Origin: Cordylochernes scorpioides
Taxonomy: Eukaryota > Arthropoda > Arachnida > Pseudoscorpiones > Chernetidae
Assembly: GCA_030710605.1 (NCBI GenBank)
Contig: CP092864.1
Coordinates: 136,649,255 to 136,713,254 of the forward strand
DNA: 64,000 nucleotides
Reading direction: 5' to 3'
Shown: in pieces, positions 21,330-31,713 of the stretch
Position numbering within the stretch: the stretch's first letter is position 1
Layout: every line of letters begins with the position of its first letter
Position numbers and translations under genes: made by a program
Notes under the pieces: model-generated
Told to the model about the DNA's origin: nothing
Database searches by the model: none
What the model saw: the letters and a program-made list of their open reading frames with translations, nothing else

Positions 21330-21842
21330 TTTCCCTATAAAGGACAGTTTTCATTGCCAATACAGTAGAACCTCCATGAGAGGATATTTTTCTATAAAGG
21401 ACAGTTTTCATTGCCATTACAGTAGAACCTCCATGAGAGGATATTTCTCTATAAAGGACAGTTTTCATTGCCAATACAGTAGAACCTCCATGAGAGGATA
21501 TTTCTCTATAAAAGACAGTTTTCTTTGCCAATACAGTAGAACCTCCATGAGAGGACATCTATCTATAAAGGACAGTTTACATTGCCAATACAGTAGAACC
21601 TCTATGAGAGGATATTTCTCTATAAAAGAAAGTTTTCATTGTCAATACAGTAGAACCTCTATGAGAGGATATTTCTCTATAAAAGGCAGTTTTCATTGCC
21701 AATACAGTAGAACCTCCAAGAGAGGATATTTCTCTATAAAGGACAGTTTTCATTGCCAATACAGTAGAACCTCCATGAGAGGGTATTTCTCTATAAAGGA
21801 CAGTTTTCATTGCCAATACAGTAGAACCTCGTTGAGAGGATA

Positions 21843-22279
21843 TTCTATATACAGTTATGAGCGTCATTCCTCATCTCCTAATCAATCAGTCAGTTTTCAT
21901 CTCTGTCACCGTTTGCTTTTTTTTTTTTGGAATGGCGCCCTCCTATTAGTTGGCTACAGTCACGCCACCTTTGCCCCCCCCCCCCCCATCATGCCCCCCC
22001 ACTCGCTATTTCGTCTTTGTAACTATTGTGTTGGAGCGGGTCGCTCCCTGAATAAATGCATATATTAGATAATAACAAAATGGAATCCTCTCTTTCTTTT
22101 TCCCAGTAAGAGACGCCTACGGAAGCCAACAGTACATAGACAGATAAAGCACATAGGCTATAGTTATTAACTAACATATGCAATTATTTAAGGCGCCAAT
22201 TTATAATTGTAACAAATAGTATTTGAATCAAAACATTCAATCGGGTAAAACACGGGCGTTGCCCGGGTCATTCGGCTAG
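21843..22279 (+). mobile_element. Hel-A Helitron copy 4
   Basis: Same junctions as copies 2 and 3. It carries a private AGTTATGAGCG change near its 5' end and shortened poly-C tracts. Confidence 0.85.
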
Positions 22280-22476
22280 TTTCCCTATAAAGGACATTTA
22301 AAATACAATATAACGCGGCTGATGATTGTAAAACGAAAATTAAAATTATACCGCGAATGTTTCTTTTAAAAATCGAAATTTATTTTCAAAGAGAAATAGC
22401 GACATTTCTAACTTTGAGGATGAGGTATGGAAAGGTGAAACATGAAGAGTAATGGAGAACGGAAAAATAAAAAGTG

Positions 22477-22548
22477 TCCAGGGGCGGGAATCGAACCCAC
22501 ACCCTTCTGCTAACCGGGCAGGTGCCTTGTCCACTCGGCTACCCTGGA
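22477..22548 (-). repeat. tRNA-like SINE head (inverted unit)
   Basis: The 72-nt sequence folds as a tRNA: acceptor TCCAGGG/CCCTGGA, D stem GCC/GGC, T arm GTGGG-TTCGATT-CCCGC with a perfect B box. It is identical to the three direct copies by eye. Confidence 0.65.
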
Positions 22549-22673
22549 CGTATTTTTCCGTTCATAACTTATATTTAAAGTAACATTTAAAATACAATAT
22601 AACGCAATCATCAGCCGCGTTATATTGTATTTTAAATGTTACTTTAAATATAAGTTATGAACGGAAAAATACG

Positions 22674-22745
22674 TCCAGGGTAGCCGAGTGGACAAGGCAC
22701 CTGCCCGGTTAGCAGAAGGGTGTGGGTTCGATTCCCGCCCCTGGA
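22674..22745 (+). repeat. tRNA-like SINE head, direct unit 1
   Basis: A complete cloverleaf can be drawn: 7-bp acceptor stem, D arm with GCCGAGTGGACAAGGC, anticodon stem CTGC/GCAG, 7-nt loop CCGGTTA (formal anticodon GGT), 5-nt variable loop, T arm. The base before the anticodon is C where tRNAs have U, and the unit repeats with the SINE body. A SINE promoter head is therefore more likely than a working tRNA gene. Confidence 0.65.
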
Positions 22746-22962
22746 CACTTTTTATTTTTCCGTTCTCCATTACTCTTCATGTTTCACCTTTCCATACCTC
22801 ATCCTCAAAGTTAGAAATGTCGCTATTTCTCTTTGAAAATAAATTTCGATTTTTAAAAGAAACATTCGCGGTATAATTTTAATTTTCGTTTTACAATCAT
22901 CAGCCGCGTTATATTGTATTTTAAATGTTACTTTAAATATAAGTTATGAACGGAAAAATACG

Positions 22963-23034
22963 TCCAGGGTAGCCGAGTGGACAAGGCACCTGCCCGGTTA
23001 GCAGAAGGGTGTGGGTTCGATTCCCGCCCCTGGA
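22963..23034 (+). repeat. tRNA-like SINE head, direct unit 2
   Basis: Exact-looking copy of the 22674-22745 head, 289 bp downstream. Confidence 0.65.
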
Positions 23035-23251
23035 CACTTTTTATTTTTCCGTTCTCCATTACTCTTCATGTTTCACCTTTCCATACCTCATCCTCAAAGT
23101 TAGAAATGTCGCTATTTCTCTTTGAAAATAAATTTCGATTTTTAAAAGAAACATTCGCGGTATAATTTTAATTTTCGTTTTACAATCATCAGCCGCGTTA
23201 TATTGTATTTTAAATGTTACTTTAAATATAAGTTATGAACGGAAAAATACG

Positions 23252-23323
23252 TCCAGGGTAGCCGAGTGGACAAGGCACCTGCCCGGTTAGCAGAAGGGTG
23301 TGGGTTCGATTCCCGCCCCTGGA
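23252..23323 (+). repeat. tRNA-like SINE head, direct unit 3
   Basis: Third head at the same 289-bp spacing. It is followed by the body ending ..TTTTCGTT at 23468, where the 57-bp array resumes. Confidence 0.65.
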
Positions 23324-23976
23324 CACTTTTTATTTTTCCGTTCTCCATTACTCTTCATGTTTCACCTTTCCATACCTCATCCTCAAAGTTAGAAATGTCG
23401 CTATTTCTCTTTGAAAATAAATTTCGATTTTTAAAAGAAACATTCGCGGTATAATTTTAATTTTCGTTCTATAAAGGACAGTTTTCATTGCCAATACAGT
23501 AGAACCTCCATGAGAGGATATTTCTCTATAAAGGACAGTTTTCATTGCCATTACAGTAGAACCTCCATGAGAGGATATTTCTCTATAAAGGACAGTTTTC
23601 ATTGCCAATACAGTAGAACCTCCATGAGAGGATATTTCTCTATAAAAGACAGTTTTCTTTGCCAATACAGTAGAACCTCCATGAGAGGACATCTATCTAT
23701 AAAGGACAGTTTACATTGCCAATACAGTAGAACCTCTATGAGAGGATATTTCTCTATAAAAGAAAGTTTTCATTGTCAATACAGTAGAACCTCTATGAGA
23801 GGATATTTCTCTATAAAAGACAGTTTTCATTGCCAATACAGTAGAACCTCCAAGAGAGGATATTTCTCTATAAAGGACAGTTTTCATTGCCAATACAGTA
23901 GAACCTCCATGAGAGGATATTTCTCTATAAAGGACAGTTTTCATTGCCAATACAGTAGAACCTCGTTGAGAGGATA

Positions 23977-24393
23977 TTCTATATACATTTACGAGCGTCA
24001 TTCCTCATCTCCTAATCAATCAGTCAGTTTTCATCTCTGTCACCGTTTGCTTTTTTTTTTTGGAATGGCGCCCTCCTATTAGTTGGCTACAGTCACGCCA
24101 CCTTTGCCCCCCCACTCGCTATTTCGTCTTTGTAACTATTGTGTTGGAGCGGGTCGTTCCCTGAATAAATGCATATATTAGATAATAACAAAATGAAATC
24201 CTCTCTTTTTTTTTTCCCAGTAAGAGACGCCTACGGAAGCCAACAGTACATAGACAGATAAAGCACATAGGCTATAGTTATTAACTAACATATGCAATTA
24301 TTTAAGGCGCCAATTTATAATTGTAACAAAGAGTATTTGAATCAAAACATTCAATCGGGTAAAACACGGGCGTTGCCCGGGTCATTCGGCTAG
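23977..24393 (+). mobile_element. Hel-A Helitron copy 5
   Basis: Same junctions as copies 2-4. It is shorter because the C-rich tract is reduced to one short run (GCCCCCCCACTCG). It has GGGTCGTTCCC instead of GGGTCGCTCCC. Confidence 0.85.
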
Positions 24394-25987
24394 TTTCCCT
24401 ATAAAGGACAGTTTTCATTGCCAATACAGTAGAACCTCCATGAGAGGATATTTCTCTATAAAGGACAGTTTTCATTGCCATTACAGTAGAACCTCCATGA
24501 GAGGATATTTCTCTATAAAGGACAGTTTTCATTGCCAATACAGTAGAACCTCCATGAGAGGATATTTCTCTATAAATGACAGTTTTCATTGCCAATACAG
24601 TAGAACCTCCATGAGAGGATATTTCTCTATAAAAGACAGTTTTCTTTGCCAATACAGTAGAACCTCCATGAGAGGACATCTATCTATAAAGGACAGTTTA
24701 CATTGCCAATACAGTAGAACCTCTATGAGAGGATATTTCTCTATAAAAGAAAGTTTTCATTGTCAATACAGTAGAACCTCTATGAGAGGATATTTCTCTA
24801 TAAAAGACAGTTTTCATTGCCAATACAGTAGAACCTCTATGAGAGGATATTTCTCTATAAAGACAGTTTTCATTGCCAATACAGTAGAACCTACATGAGA
24901 GGACACCTCTCTACAAAGGACAGTTTTCATTGCCAATACAGTAGAACCTACATGAGAGGACACCTCTCTAGAAAGGACAGTTTTCATTGCCAATATAGTA
25001 GAACCTCTATGAGAGGATATTTATCTATAAAGGACAGTTTTCATTGCCAATACAGTAGAACCTCCATGAGAGGATATTTCTCTATAAAGGACAGTTTTCA
25101 TTGCCATTACAGTAGAACCTCCATGAGAGGATATTTCTCTATAAAGGACAGTTTTCATTGCTAATACAGTAGAACCTCCATGAGAGGATATTTCTCTATA
25201 AAAGACAGTTTTCTTTGCCAATACAGTAGAACCTCCATGAGAGGACATCTATCTATAAAGGACAGTTTACATTGCCAATACAGTAGAACCTCCATGAGAG
25301 GATATTTCTCTATAAAAGAAATTTTCATTGTCAATACAGTAGAACCTCTATGAGAGGATATTTCTCTATAAAAGACAGTTTTCATTGCCAATACAGTAGA
25401 ACCTCTATGAGAGGATATTTCTCTATAAAAGACAGTTTTCATTGCCAATACAGTAGAACCTACATGAGAGGACACCTCTCTACAAAGGACAGTTTTCATT
25501 GCCAAAACAGTAGAAACTCCATGAGAGGACACCTCTCTACAAAGGACAGTTTTCATTGCCAATACAGTAGAACCTCTATGAGAGGATATTTATCTATAAA
25601 GGACAGTTTTCATTGCCAATACAGTAGAACTTCCATGAGAGGATATTCCTCTATAAAAGAAAGTTTTCATTGCCAATACAGTAGAACCTCCATGAGAGGA
25701 CATCTATCTATAAAGGACAGTTTACATTGCCAATACAGTAGAACCTCTATGAGAGGATATTTCTCTTAAAAAGACAGTTTTCATTGCCAATACAGTAGAA
25801 CCTCCATGAGAGGATATTTCTCTATAAAGGACAGTTTTCATTGCCAATACAGTAGAACCTCCATGAGAGGATATTTCTCTATAAAGGACAGTTTTCATTG
25901 CCAATACAGTAGAACCTCCATGAGAGGATATTTCTCTATAAAGGAAAGTTTTCATTGCCAATACAGTAGAACCTCGTTGAGAGGATA

Positions 25988-26422
25988 TTCTATATACAGT
26001 TACGAGCGTCATTCCTCATCTCCTAATCAATCAGTTTTCATCTCTGTCATCGTTTGCTTTTTTTTTTGGAATGGCGCCCTCCTATTAATTGACTACGGTC
26101 ACGCCACCTTTGCCCCCCCCCATCATGCCCCCCCCCCCCTCCACTCGCTATTTCGTCTTTGTAACTATTGTGTTGGAGCGGGTCGCTCCCTAAATAAATG
26201 CATATATTAGATAATAACAAAATGGAATCCTCTCTTTTTTTTTTCCCAGTAAGAGACGCCTACGGAAGCCAACAGTACATAGACAGATAAAGCACATAGG
26301 CTATAGTTATTAACTAACATATGCAATTATTTAAGGCGCCAATTTATAATTGTAACAAATAGTATTTGAATCAAAACATTCAATCGGGTAAAACACGGGC
26401 GTTGCCCGGGTCATTCGGCTAG
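25988..26422 (+). mobile_element. Hel-A Helitron copy 6
   Basis: Same left junction TTGAGAGGATA. Its 3' end CGGCTAG at 26422 is followed directly by the 5' end of a Hel-B element instead of the array. Confidence 0.85.
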
Positions 26423-27071
26423 TCTATATATATAAAATTGAATGTCTGTCTGTCTGTTTGTTTGTCTGTACTCTATAGATTCAAAAAACCATACATCCAA
26501 TCGCCGTGAAATCTATATATATAAAATTGAATGTCTGTCTGTCTGTTTGTCTGTACTCTATAGATTCAAAAACCATACATCCAATCGCCGTGAAATTTTG
26601 GGATATTATTAGGTATATCACCGGGAAGGCTTTTGAAAAATAATTTCATGAATATCTTGAATATCCTTAGAGTTATTTGCAGATTTGTAGATTTAACTCG
26701 CAAGCAGCGCCCCCATTGTGACGATGATAACAAGTTTTCTTATCACTAAGTTTGTTATCTTAAATATTATTTATCAAAAGTAAGATTATCTCAGGATGAC
26801 ACGGCAATGTGACACGGGAAAAAATGTTCACTAGATAAAACTATGATTTTCTAACGTAGAAAATTAGGAAAGACAAAATTCAGGATGACACGGCACACAG
26901 GGACCGGGAAAAAATGTTCACTTTATCGAGAGATTCAAATTTACGAGTTTCAAATTATCAAAAAATATCTTTTTTTTTTAAATAAATTTTTAGAGAATTG
27001 TTTTAACAAATGTTCGCTAGACAAACCTTTACTCGGGTAAAACCTCAGGCGAAGCCGGGTACGTCCGCTAG
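26423..27071 (+). mobile_element. Hel-B Helitron inserted at the 3' end of Hel-A copy 6
   Basis: Begins TCTATATATATAAAATTGAA and ends GGCGAAGCCGGGTACGTCCGCTAG, with the hairpin weakened by CTCAGGCG. After it the array resumes with TTTCCCTATAAAGG. The first ~89 bp are present twice (26423-26511 and 26512-26600), meaning a truncated head followed by a full element. Non-coding. The family recurs at 41919, 42584 and 59158. Confidence 0.75.
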
Positions 27072-27300
27072 TTTCCCTATAAAGGACAGTTTTCATTGCC
27101 AATACAGTAGAACCTCCATGAGAGGATATTTCTCTATAAAGGACAGTTTTCATTGCCATTACAGTAGAACCTCCATGAGAGGATATTTATCTATAAAGGA
27201 CAGTTTTCATTGCCAATACAGTAGAACCTCCATGAGAGGATATTTCTCTATAAATCACAGTTTTCATTGCCAATACAGTAGAACCTCTATGAGAGGACAC

Positions 27301-27714
27301 TCCCGCTAGAGGACACCTCTCTATAAAGGACAGTTTTCATTGCCAATACAGTAGAATCTACAATAGGGGATAATTCCGCTAGAGGACGCCTCTCTATAAA
27401 GGACAGTTTTCATTGTCAATACAGTAGAACCTCCATGAGAAGACATATCTCTATAAAGGACAGATTTAATTGCCACCTACCATAGAGGACACTCCCTCTA
27501 GGGGACACCTCTTCATAAAGAACAATTTTCATTGCCAATACAGTAGAACATACTCCATGAAGGGACACTTCTTATAGGGAACACCTTCCAACAAAGGACA
27601 GTTTTCATTGCCAAAACTACCATTTTTAGCACAACTCACCGGTAAGAAGATACCTCTCTGTAAAGGACATTTTGGCTATGCAATTGAGTGTCCTTTACAG
27701 GGAGTTCTCTACTG
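27301..27714 (+). repeat. Irregular end of the MITE-A array with the true 3' end
   Basis: Units lengthen to 60-90 bp with insertions such as CTCCCGCTAGAGGACACC, then change into MITE-A interior (CATTTTTAGCACAACTC) and right end (GGCTATGCAATTGAGTGTCC, GGGAGTTCTCTACTG). This identifies the right boundary of the expanded MITE. Confidence 0.7.
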
Positions 27715-28129
27715 CACTACTACTAAAAATACTTCGAAAGGCTTGATGTGCTAGATATACAATTCTATGTAGGCGTATAAACAATTTAACTGATTTTTTT
27801 CTTAAAATAACTTCCTACCCTCCTTACTGCGTTGAAAAAATAGCCAAATCGCTGAGAGGGTTCATCATTGATGAGCCAGCCCACCCATAATATTTTCATC
27901 GTAGTAAGGACAGTAGAAAGATGTTTTATTGGCAAAAAAAAGTATCGCCTATTCATTTTTATTCTCTGAAAAATTATCGAATAAAAAGTATAATACACAT
28001 TTAATTTTATGTTTCCATTTTTGTTATCCTTTATAACGACAGTAAAACCTGGATAAAGAGAGAACTGTGTTAAATGGGGGAACTTGTACTATACAGATTA
28101 TGGCGATCTATCTCTCTGTCGTAGTGATC
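27715..28129. other. Non-coding segment with a P2 palindrome fragment
   Basis: 27786-27912 matches one arm of the P2 family (CTGAGAGGGTTCATCATTGATGAGCC.. followed by TAAGGACAGTAGAAAG). The rest is unrecognised. Confidence 0.4.
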
Positions 28130-28695
28130 ATACATAACACAGAGCATACAACACTTTACCAAATAACACAAAATACACGTAACATTCACATAATTAACTT
28201 GAAATACAATACACCCAACCTACACACAATAAACCAAATATATACACAAGATACCCAACATACTCACAATAAACACCACATACACCCAACATACACACAG
28301 TACACCCAATATATACACAAGACACTCAACATACTCACAAGACACACAATAAACACCACATACACCCAACATACACACAATGCACCCAATATATACGCAA
28401 GACACCCAGAATACTCACAATACACACAACATACATACAATAAACACAACATACACCCAACATACACACAATGCACCCAATATATACACAATATACCCAA
28501 CATACTCACAATACACACAACATACACTCAATAAACACCACATACACCCAACATACACACAGTACACCCAATATATACACAAGATACACAACATACTCAC
28601 AATACACACAACATACACACAATACACCCAACATATATAACATACACACAATTTACTTAACATACAATATGCCCAACCTACATACAGTGAACACA
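28130..28695 (+). repeat. CA-rich minisatellite
   Basis: Irregular tandem copies of ACACACAATACACCCAACAT-type units (about 18-50 bp with internal variation). It produces low-complexity open frames in every orientation, none of them a gene. The same repeat resumes at 28925-29165 after an insertion. Confidence 0.75.
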
Positions 28696-28699
28696 ATAT

Positions 28700-28924
28700 T
28701 GTAGCGTAGAAATCAAGTCTTGGAATATGTAAAAGTATTTATTGATGGCGTCAGTACGACTAGTCGACAATTATCAACAAATCAACAAAACTATCTACAG
28801 CTAGAGAATATCGAGCAAGCAAGCTAGGCAACTAAATGATGATTTAGCAAATGTAAAATTTTAAATCTGTTTCAAATATTTTCGTTGAATAATTAAATTA
28901 AATATAAATTATTTCTTCGCCACA
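28700..28924. mobile_element. 225-bp insertion with TGTAGCG..CGCCACA ends
   Basis: This non-CA segment splits the minisatellite. Its ends are near-inverse repeats (TGTAGCGTAGAAAT and, inverted, TGTGGCGAAGAAAT), and it starts TG and ends CA. It could be a MITE or a solo LTR. The repetitive host hides the target duplication. Confidence 0.45.
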
Positions 28925-29165
28925 ATGTATACACAAGACACCTAACATACTCACAATACATACAATAAACACCACATACACCCAACCTACACACAAAGTG
29001 CCCCCAATTCGCATATAACACGCACATAACAGAGGCAAAATAAATACACACAATACACCCAACATAAACACAGCACACACAAAATGCCCACAATTCGCAT
29101 ATAACAGAGGCAACATGCACGCAATACGCACAGCTTTTACACAACATATCCACAAAACACATAAA
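28925..29165 (+). repeat. CA-rich minisatellite, second part
   Basis: Continuation of the 28130-28695 repeat, with additional ATAACAGAGGCAA and AATTCGCATATAAC variants. Confidence 0.65.
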
Positions 29166-29516
29166 ACAACGAACACACAGGGTTTACAATGTTTAAAACT
29201 TATTAAAGAAAAATATTACGTCTAAAAAATCGTCAAATCCTTACAGACGACAGGTTGTGTGGTCAAATATGACCAGGAAAAAAACACGGAGCCCAATAAA
29301 GTCCAGAGATACCATAGGTCAAGGCAGATAAGCATGTGTGAAGGTTGCTGAACGAAATCGAAAGCGCTTATCAGGAATTAGGTAAACTTGGTGATAGCGT
29401 CTTCACTAGGAAGTAGTGGGTCGGTAAACAGGGCAGCCTGGTCTGACAGACCGCTCTATGGCATCCATAGATTCCTATGGAATACAAGGATGTCTGTGTG
29501 ATGGAGAACCTTTCTC
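29166..29516. other. Unassigned sequence
   Basis: No gene or repeat family recognised. It ends at the first unit of the 55-bp satellite. Confidence 0.4.
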
Positions 29517-30560
29517 TCCTTCAGTGCCTTCCTTTACTGAGGGTGGGCCACTTGGTCTCTCCATATCTCCCTCCTTCAGTGTCTTCCTCTACTGAGGGTG
29601 GGCCACATGGTCTCTCCATACTTCCCTCCTTCAATGCCATCCTCTACTTAGGGTGGGCCACTTGGTCTCTCCATATATCCCTCCTTCAGTGCCTTCCTCT
29701 AATGAGGGTGGGCTACATGGTCTCTCCATACTTCCCTCCTTCAATGCCTTCCTCTACTGAGGGTGGGCCACTTGGTCTCTCCATATCTCCCTCCTTCAGT
29801 GCCTTCCTCTAATGAGGGTGGGCTACATGGTCTCTCCATACTTCCCTCCTTCAATGCCTTCCTCTACTGAGGGTGGGCCACTTGGTCTCTCCATATCTCC
29901 CTCCTTCAGTGCCTTCCTCTAATGAGGGTGGGCTACATGGTTTCTCCATATCTCCCTCCTTCAGTGTCTTCCTCTACTGAGGGTGGGCCACATGGTCTCT
30001 TTATATCTCCCTCTTTCAGTGCCTTCCTCTAATGAGAGTGGGCTACATGGTTTCTCCATATCTCCCTCCTTCAGTGCCTTCCTCTACTGAGGATGGGCTA
30101 CATGGTCTCTCCATATCTCCCTCCTTCAATGCCTTCCTCTACTGAGTGTGAGCCACTTGGTCTCTCCATATCTCCCTTCTTCAGTGCCTTCCTCTACTGA
30201 GGGTGGGCCACATGGTCTCTCCATATCTCCCTCCTTCAATGCCTTCCTATACTGAGGGTGGGCCACTTGGTCTCTCCATATCTCCCTTCTTCAGTGCCTT
30301 CCTCTACTGAGGGTGGGCCACATGGTCTCCCCAATCTCCCTTTTTCAATGCCTTCCTCTACTGAGAGTGGGCCACATGGTCTCTCCATATCTCCCTCCTT
30401 CAATGCCTTCCTCTACTGAGGGTGGGTCACATGGTCTCTCCATATCTCTCTCCTTCAATGCCTTCCTCTACTGAGGGTGGGCCACATGGTCTCTCCATAT
30501 CTCCCTCTTTCAATGCCTTCCTCTACTGAGGATGGGCCACATGGTCTCTCCATACTTCCC
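29517..30560. repeat. 55-bp tandem repeat, about 19 units
   Basis: The unit reads CCTTCCTCTACTGAGGGTGG, GCCACTTGGTCTCTCC, ATATCTCCCTCCTTCAGTG, with point variants (ACATGG/ACTTGG, AATGAGG/ACTGAGG). The last units run into the minus-strand LINE end at 30523-30714: the codons for WRDHVAHPQ and the following stop lie inside the repeat unit. The satellite therefore derives from a LINE 3' end. Confidence 0.8.
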
Positions 30561-31030
30561 GATCCTCCGCCATCCTCTTCATCTCCCCGTGTCGTCCAGT
30601 CCATTGTTTTAGATCGTCTATGTATCCCTGTCGTCTCCTTCCCCTCGATCTCTTCCCCCGGAGCTTTCCCTCCAACACTGTCAGTAATGTCTCTCTTGCT
30701 GATCCGCGCATCACATGTCCAGCAAACGTCAGTTTTCGTTGTTTTATGAACTTATCAGCTGGCGTTCTGTACCCATTCGATCGAGGAATTGTTTATTTGT
30801 TGCCATATCTGTCCAAGGAATTTTGAGAGCTAACCTGTAAAGGTAGGTCTCGAAGGCGTCTATTCGTTTGATTGAAGATTTTAGTAATGCCCACGACTCA
30901 CATCCCCATAAGTTAGTATAGGCCAGATTAGTGTCTTGTCAGTCTTTGTTTCATCATAATATTGGTAGCGCCCCTTAAAATATATGTTTTGATCCAAAAA
31001 TCTTGTTTTGCCATTGCAATTCGGCATGTT
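30523..31030 (-). pseudogene. LINE ORF2 C-terminus (RTE/CR1-like), truncated
   Basis: The minus strand encodes the end of a reverse-transcriptase polyprotein: a YGCESWALLKSSIKRIDAFE-like segment at about 30850-30930, then IPWTDMATNKQFL, KRDITDSVGG-like and a basic GKRSRGRRRQGYIDDLKQW stretch, ending MAEDREVWRDHVAHPQ. The GRRRQ..D..W and AEDRE.WR pattern is typical of endonuclease/reverse-transcriptase LINEs. Frameshifts are present (for example between 30714 and 30780). 5' truncated. Confidence 0.7.
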
Positions 31031-31713
31031 ATTTCCGTGTCTAGATGACTGAGTCTTTAAGATTAGTCAAATAGAAACCATAGAATAGTTGGACTGACAG
31101 ACCTATTCTTTGACATCCTGGTATATAGCCAACATGTCTTTAAAGGGAACATATATATGGTTTGATTCGTATGGAATACAAGGATGTCAGTGTGATGCTG
31201 AGCCTTTGGCTTAGTCAAATAGGAAACCACAGAATAGTTGCTGGCTACTTGCCTTACGTGTTCTGATGGTACAAATAGACCATTTAGGAAATCAAAACTT
31301 TCATAGAATAATACATCATTCCAATGGATACACAGGCAACTTGCATTGTCATCAGGTTCTAACAAATGTACAAACTTTCAGATATTTACATGCTCTAGAA
31401 GTATACTAAAATTTGATTACAAGATTTGTGAACAGACATGGAAGCAAGTTAAATAAAAGCTTTTAAAAAATACCTAACGCAACGCAATTTTTTTAAAGCT
31501 CTACAAAGTTCAGTATTACAATTCTTTATCTTTTTATCACGTAGATCGAAACTTCATTGTCCAAACACACCTCCTCAACAACAAAATTCTCAAAGACCTG
31601 AGAATCCGAACCCAAATACACTAATATAGAATACATATTCATCCTTGCCTTTACAATTGAACAAAATCAATAAGCAATCCAGGGCCAGGTTTCTTTTAAC
31701 CACTTTTCATTCC
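31031..31713. other. Unassigned sequence
   Basis: Contains two imperfect direct copies of a ~30-bp segment (AGTCAAATAG..CAGAATAGTTG near 31060 and 31203). The 100-codon minus frame at 31063-31365 has no recognisable motif. No gene is supported. Confidence 0.35.

Larger units (their letters stand above)
20375..22279 (+). repeat. Higher-order repeat, two tandem ~955-bp units
   Basis: Each unit is nine 57-bp repeats plus one Hel-A: 20375-21329 and 21330-22279. The order of variant 57-mers is the same in both, including the diagnostic CATTGCCATTACAG variant in the second repeat and the CCTCCAAGAGAGG variant near the end. A third unit (22280-24393) has the same order but is split by the SINE block at 22296-23468. 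This is segmental amplification of a pre-existing array plus Helitron, not repeated Helitron insertion. Confidence 0.85.
22296..23468. mobile_element. SINE block: one inverted and three direct tRNA-SINE units
   Basis: An inverted unit (22296-22604) faces three direct tandem units with a 289-bp period (about 22605-22890, 22891-23179, 23180-23468). They meet at a palindrome centred near 22605 (..CAATATAACGC / GCGTTATATTG..). The whole 1173-bp block lies between two copies of CTATAAAGGAC (22285-22295 and 23469-23479), which looks like an 11-bp target duplication but could also reflect the repetitive host unit. Each unit contains a complete tRNA-like cloverleaf. Confidence 0.75.
17548..27714. repeat. 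10-kb minisatellite array grown from one end of a MITE-A element
   Basis: A 57-bp unit (CAGTAGAACCTCCATGAGAG.., CTCTATAAAGGACAG, TTTTCATTGCCAATA) is repeated about 94 times, interrupted by six Hel-A copies, one Hel-B copy and a SINE block. Without insertions the block lengths are whole multiples: 18051-19931 is exactly 33 x 57 bp, and 20375-20887 and 21330-21842 are exactly 9 x 57 bp. The unit equals the first 57 bp of MITE-A (compare 48251-48307). The array finally runs into MITE-A interior and its other end at 27600-27714 (TGCAATTGAGTGTCCTTTAC..GTTCTCTACTG), so the whole is one hugely expanded MITE. Because 57 is divisible by 3, long spurious frames with a 19-residue period appear on both strands. 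Confidence 0.85.

Noticed and set aside
22674..23323. Functional tRNA gene cluster
   Set aside because: C instead of U before the anticodon and co-repetition with a 217-bp non-tRNA body indicate SINE heads.
17548..27714. CRISPR-like array
   Set aside because: There are no unique spacers; units are contiguous variants of one MITE end in eukaryotic DNA. No cas-like genes.
28067..28704. Overlapping open frames rich in Thr/His/Tyr or Cys/Val
   Set aside because: Translations of a CA-rich minisatellite; low complexity in every frame and no motif.
29477..29812. 111-codon plus-strand frame
   Set aside because: A translation of the 55-bp satellite, which itself derives from the minus-strand end of a LINE.
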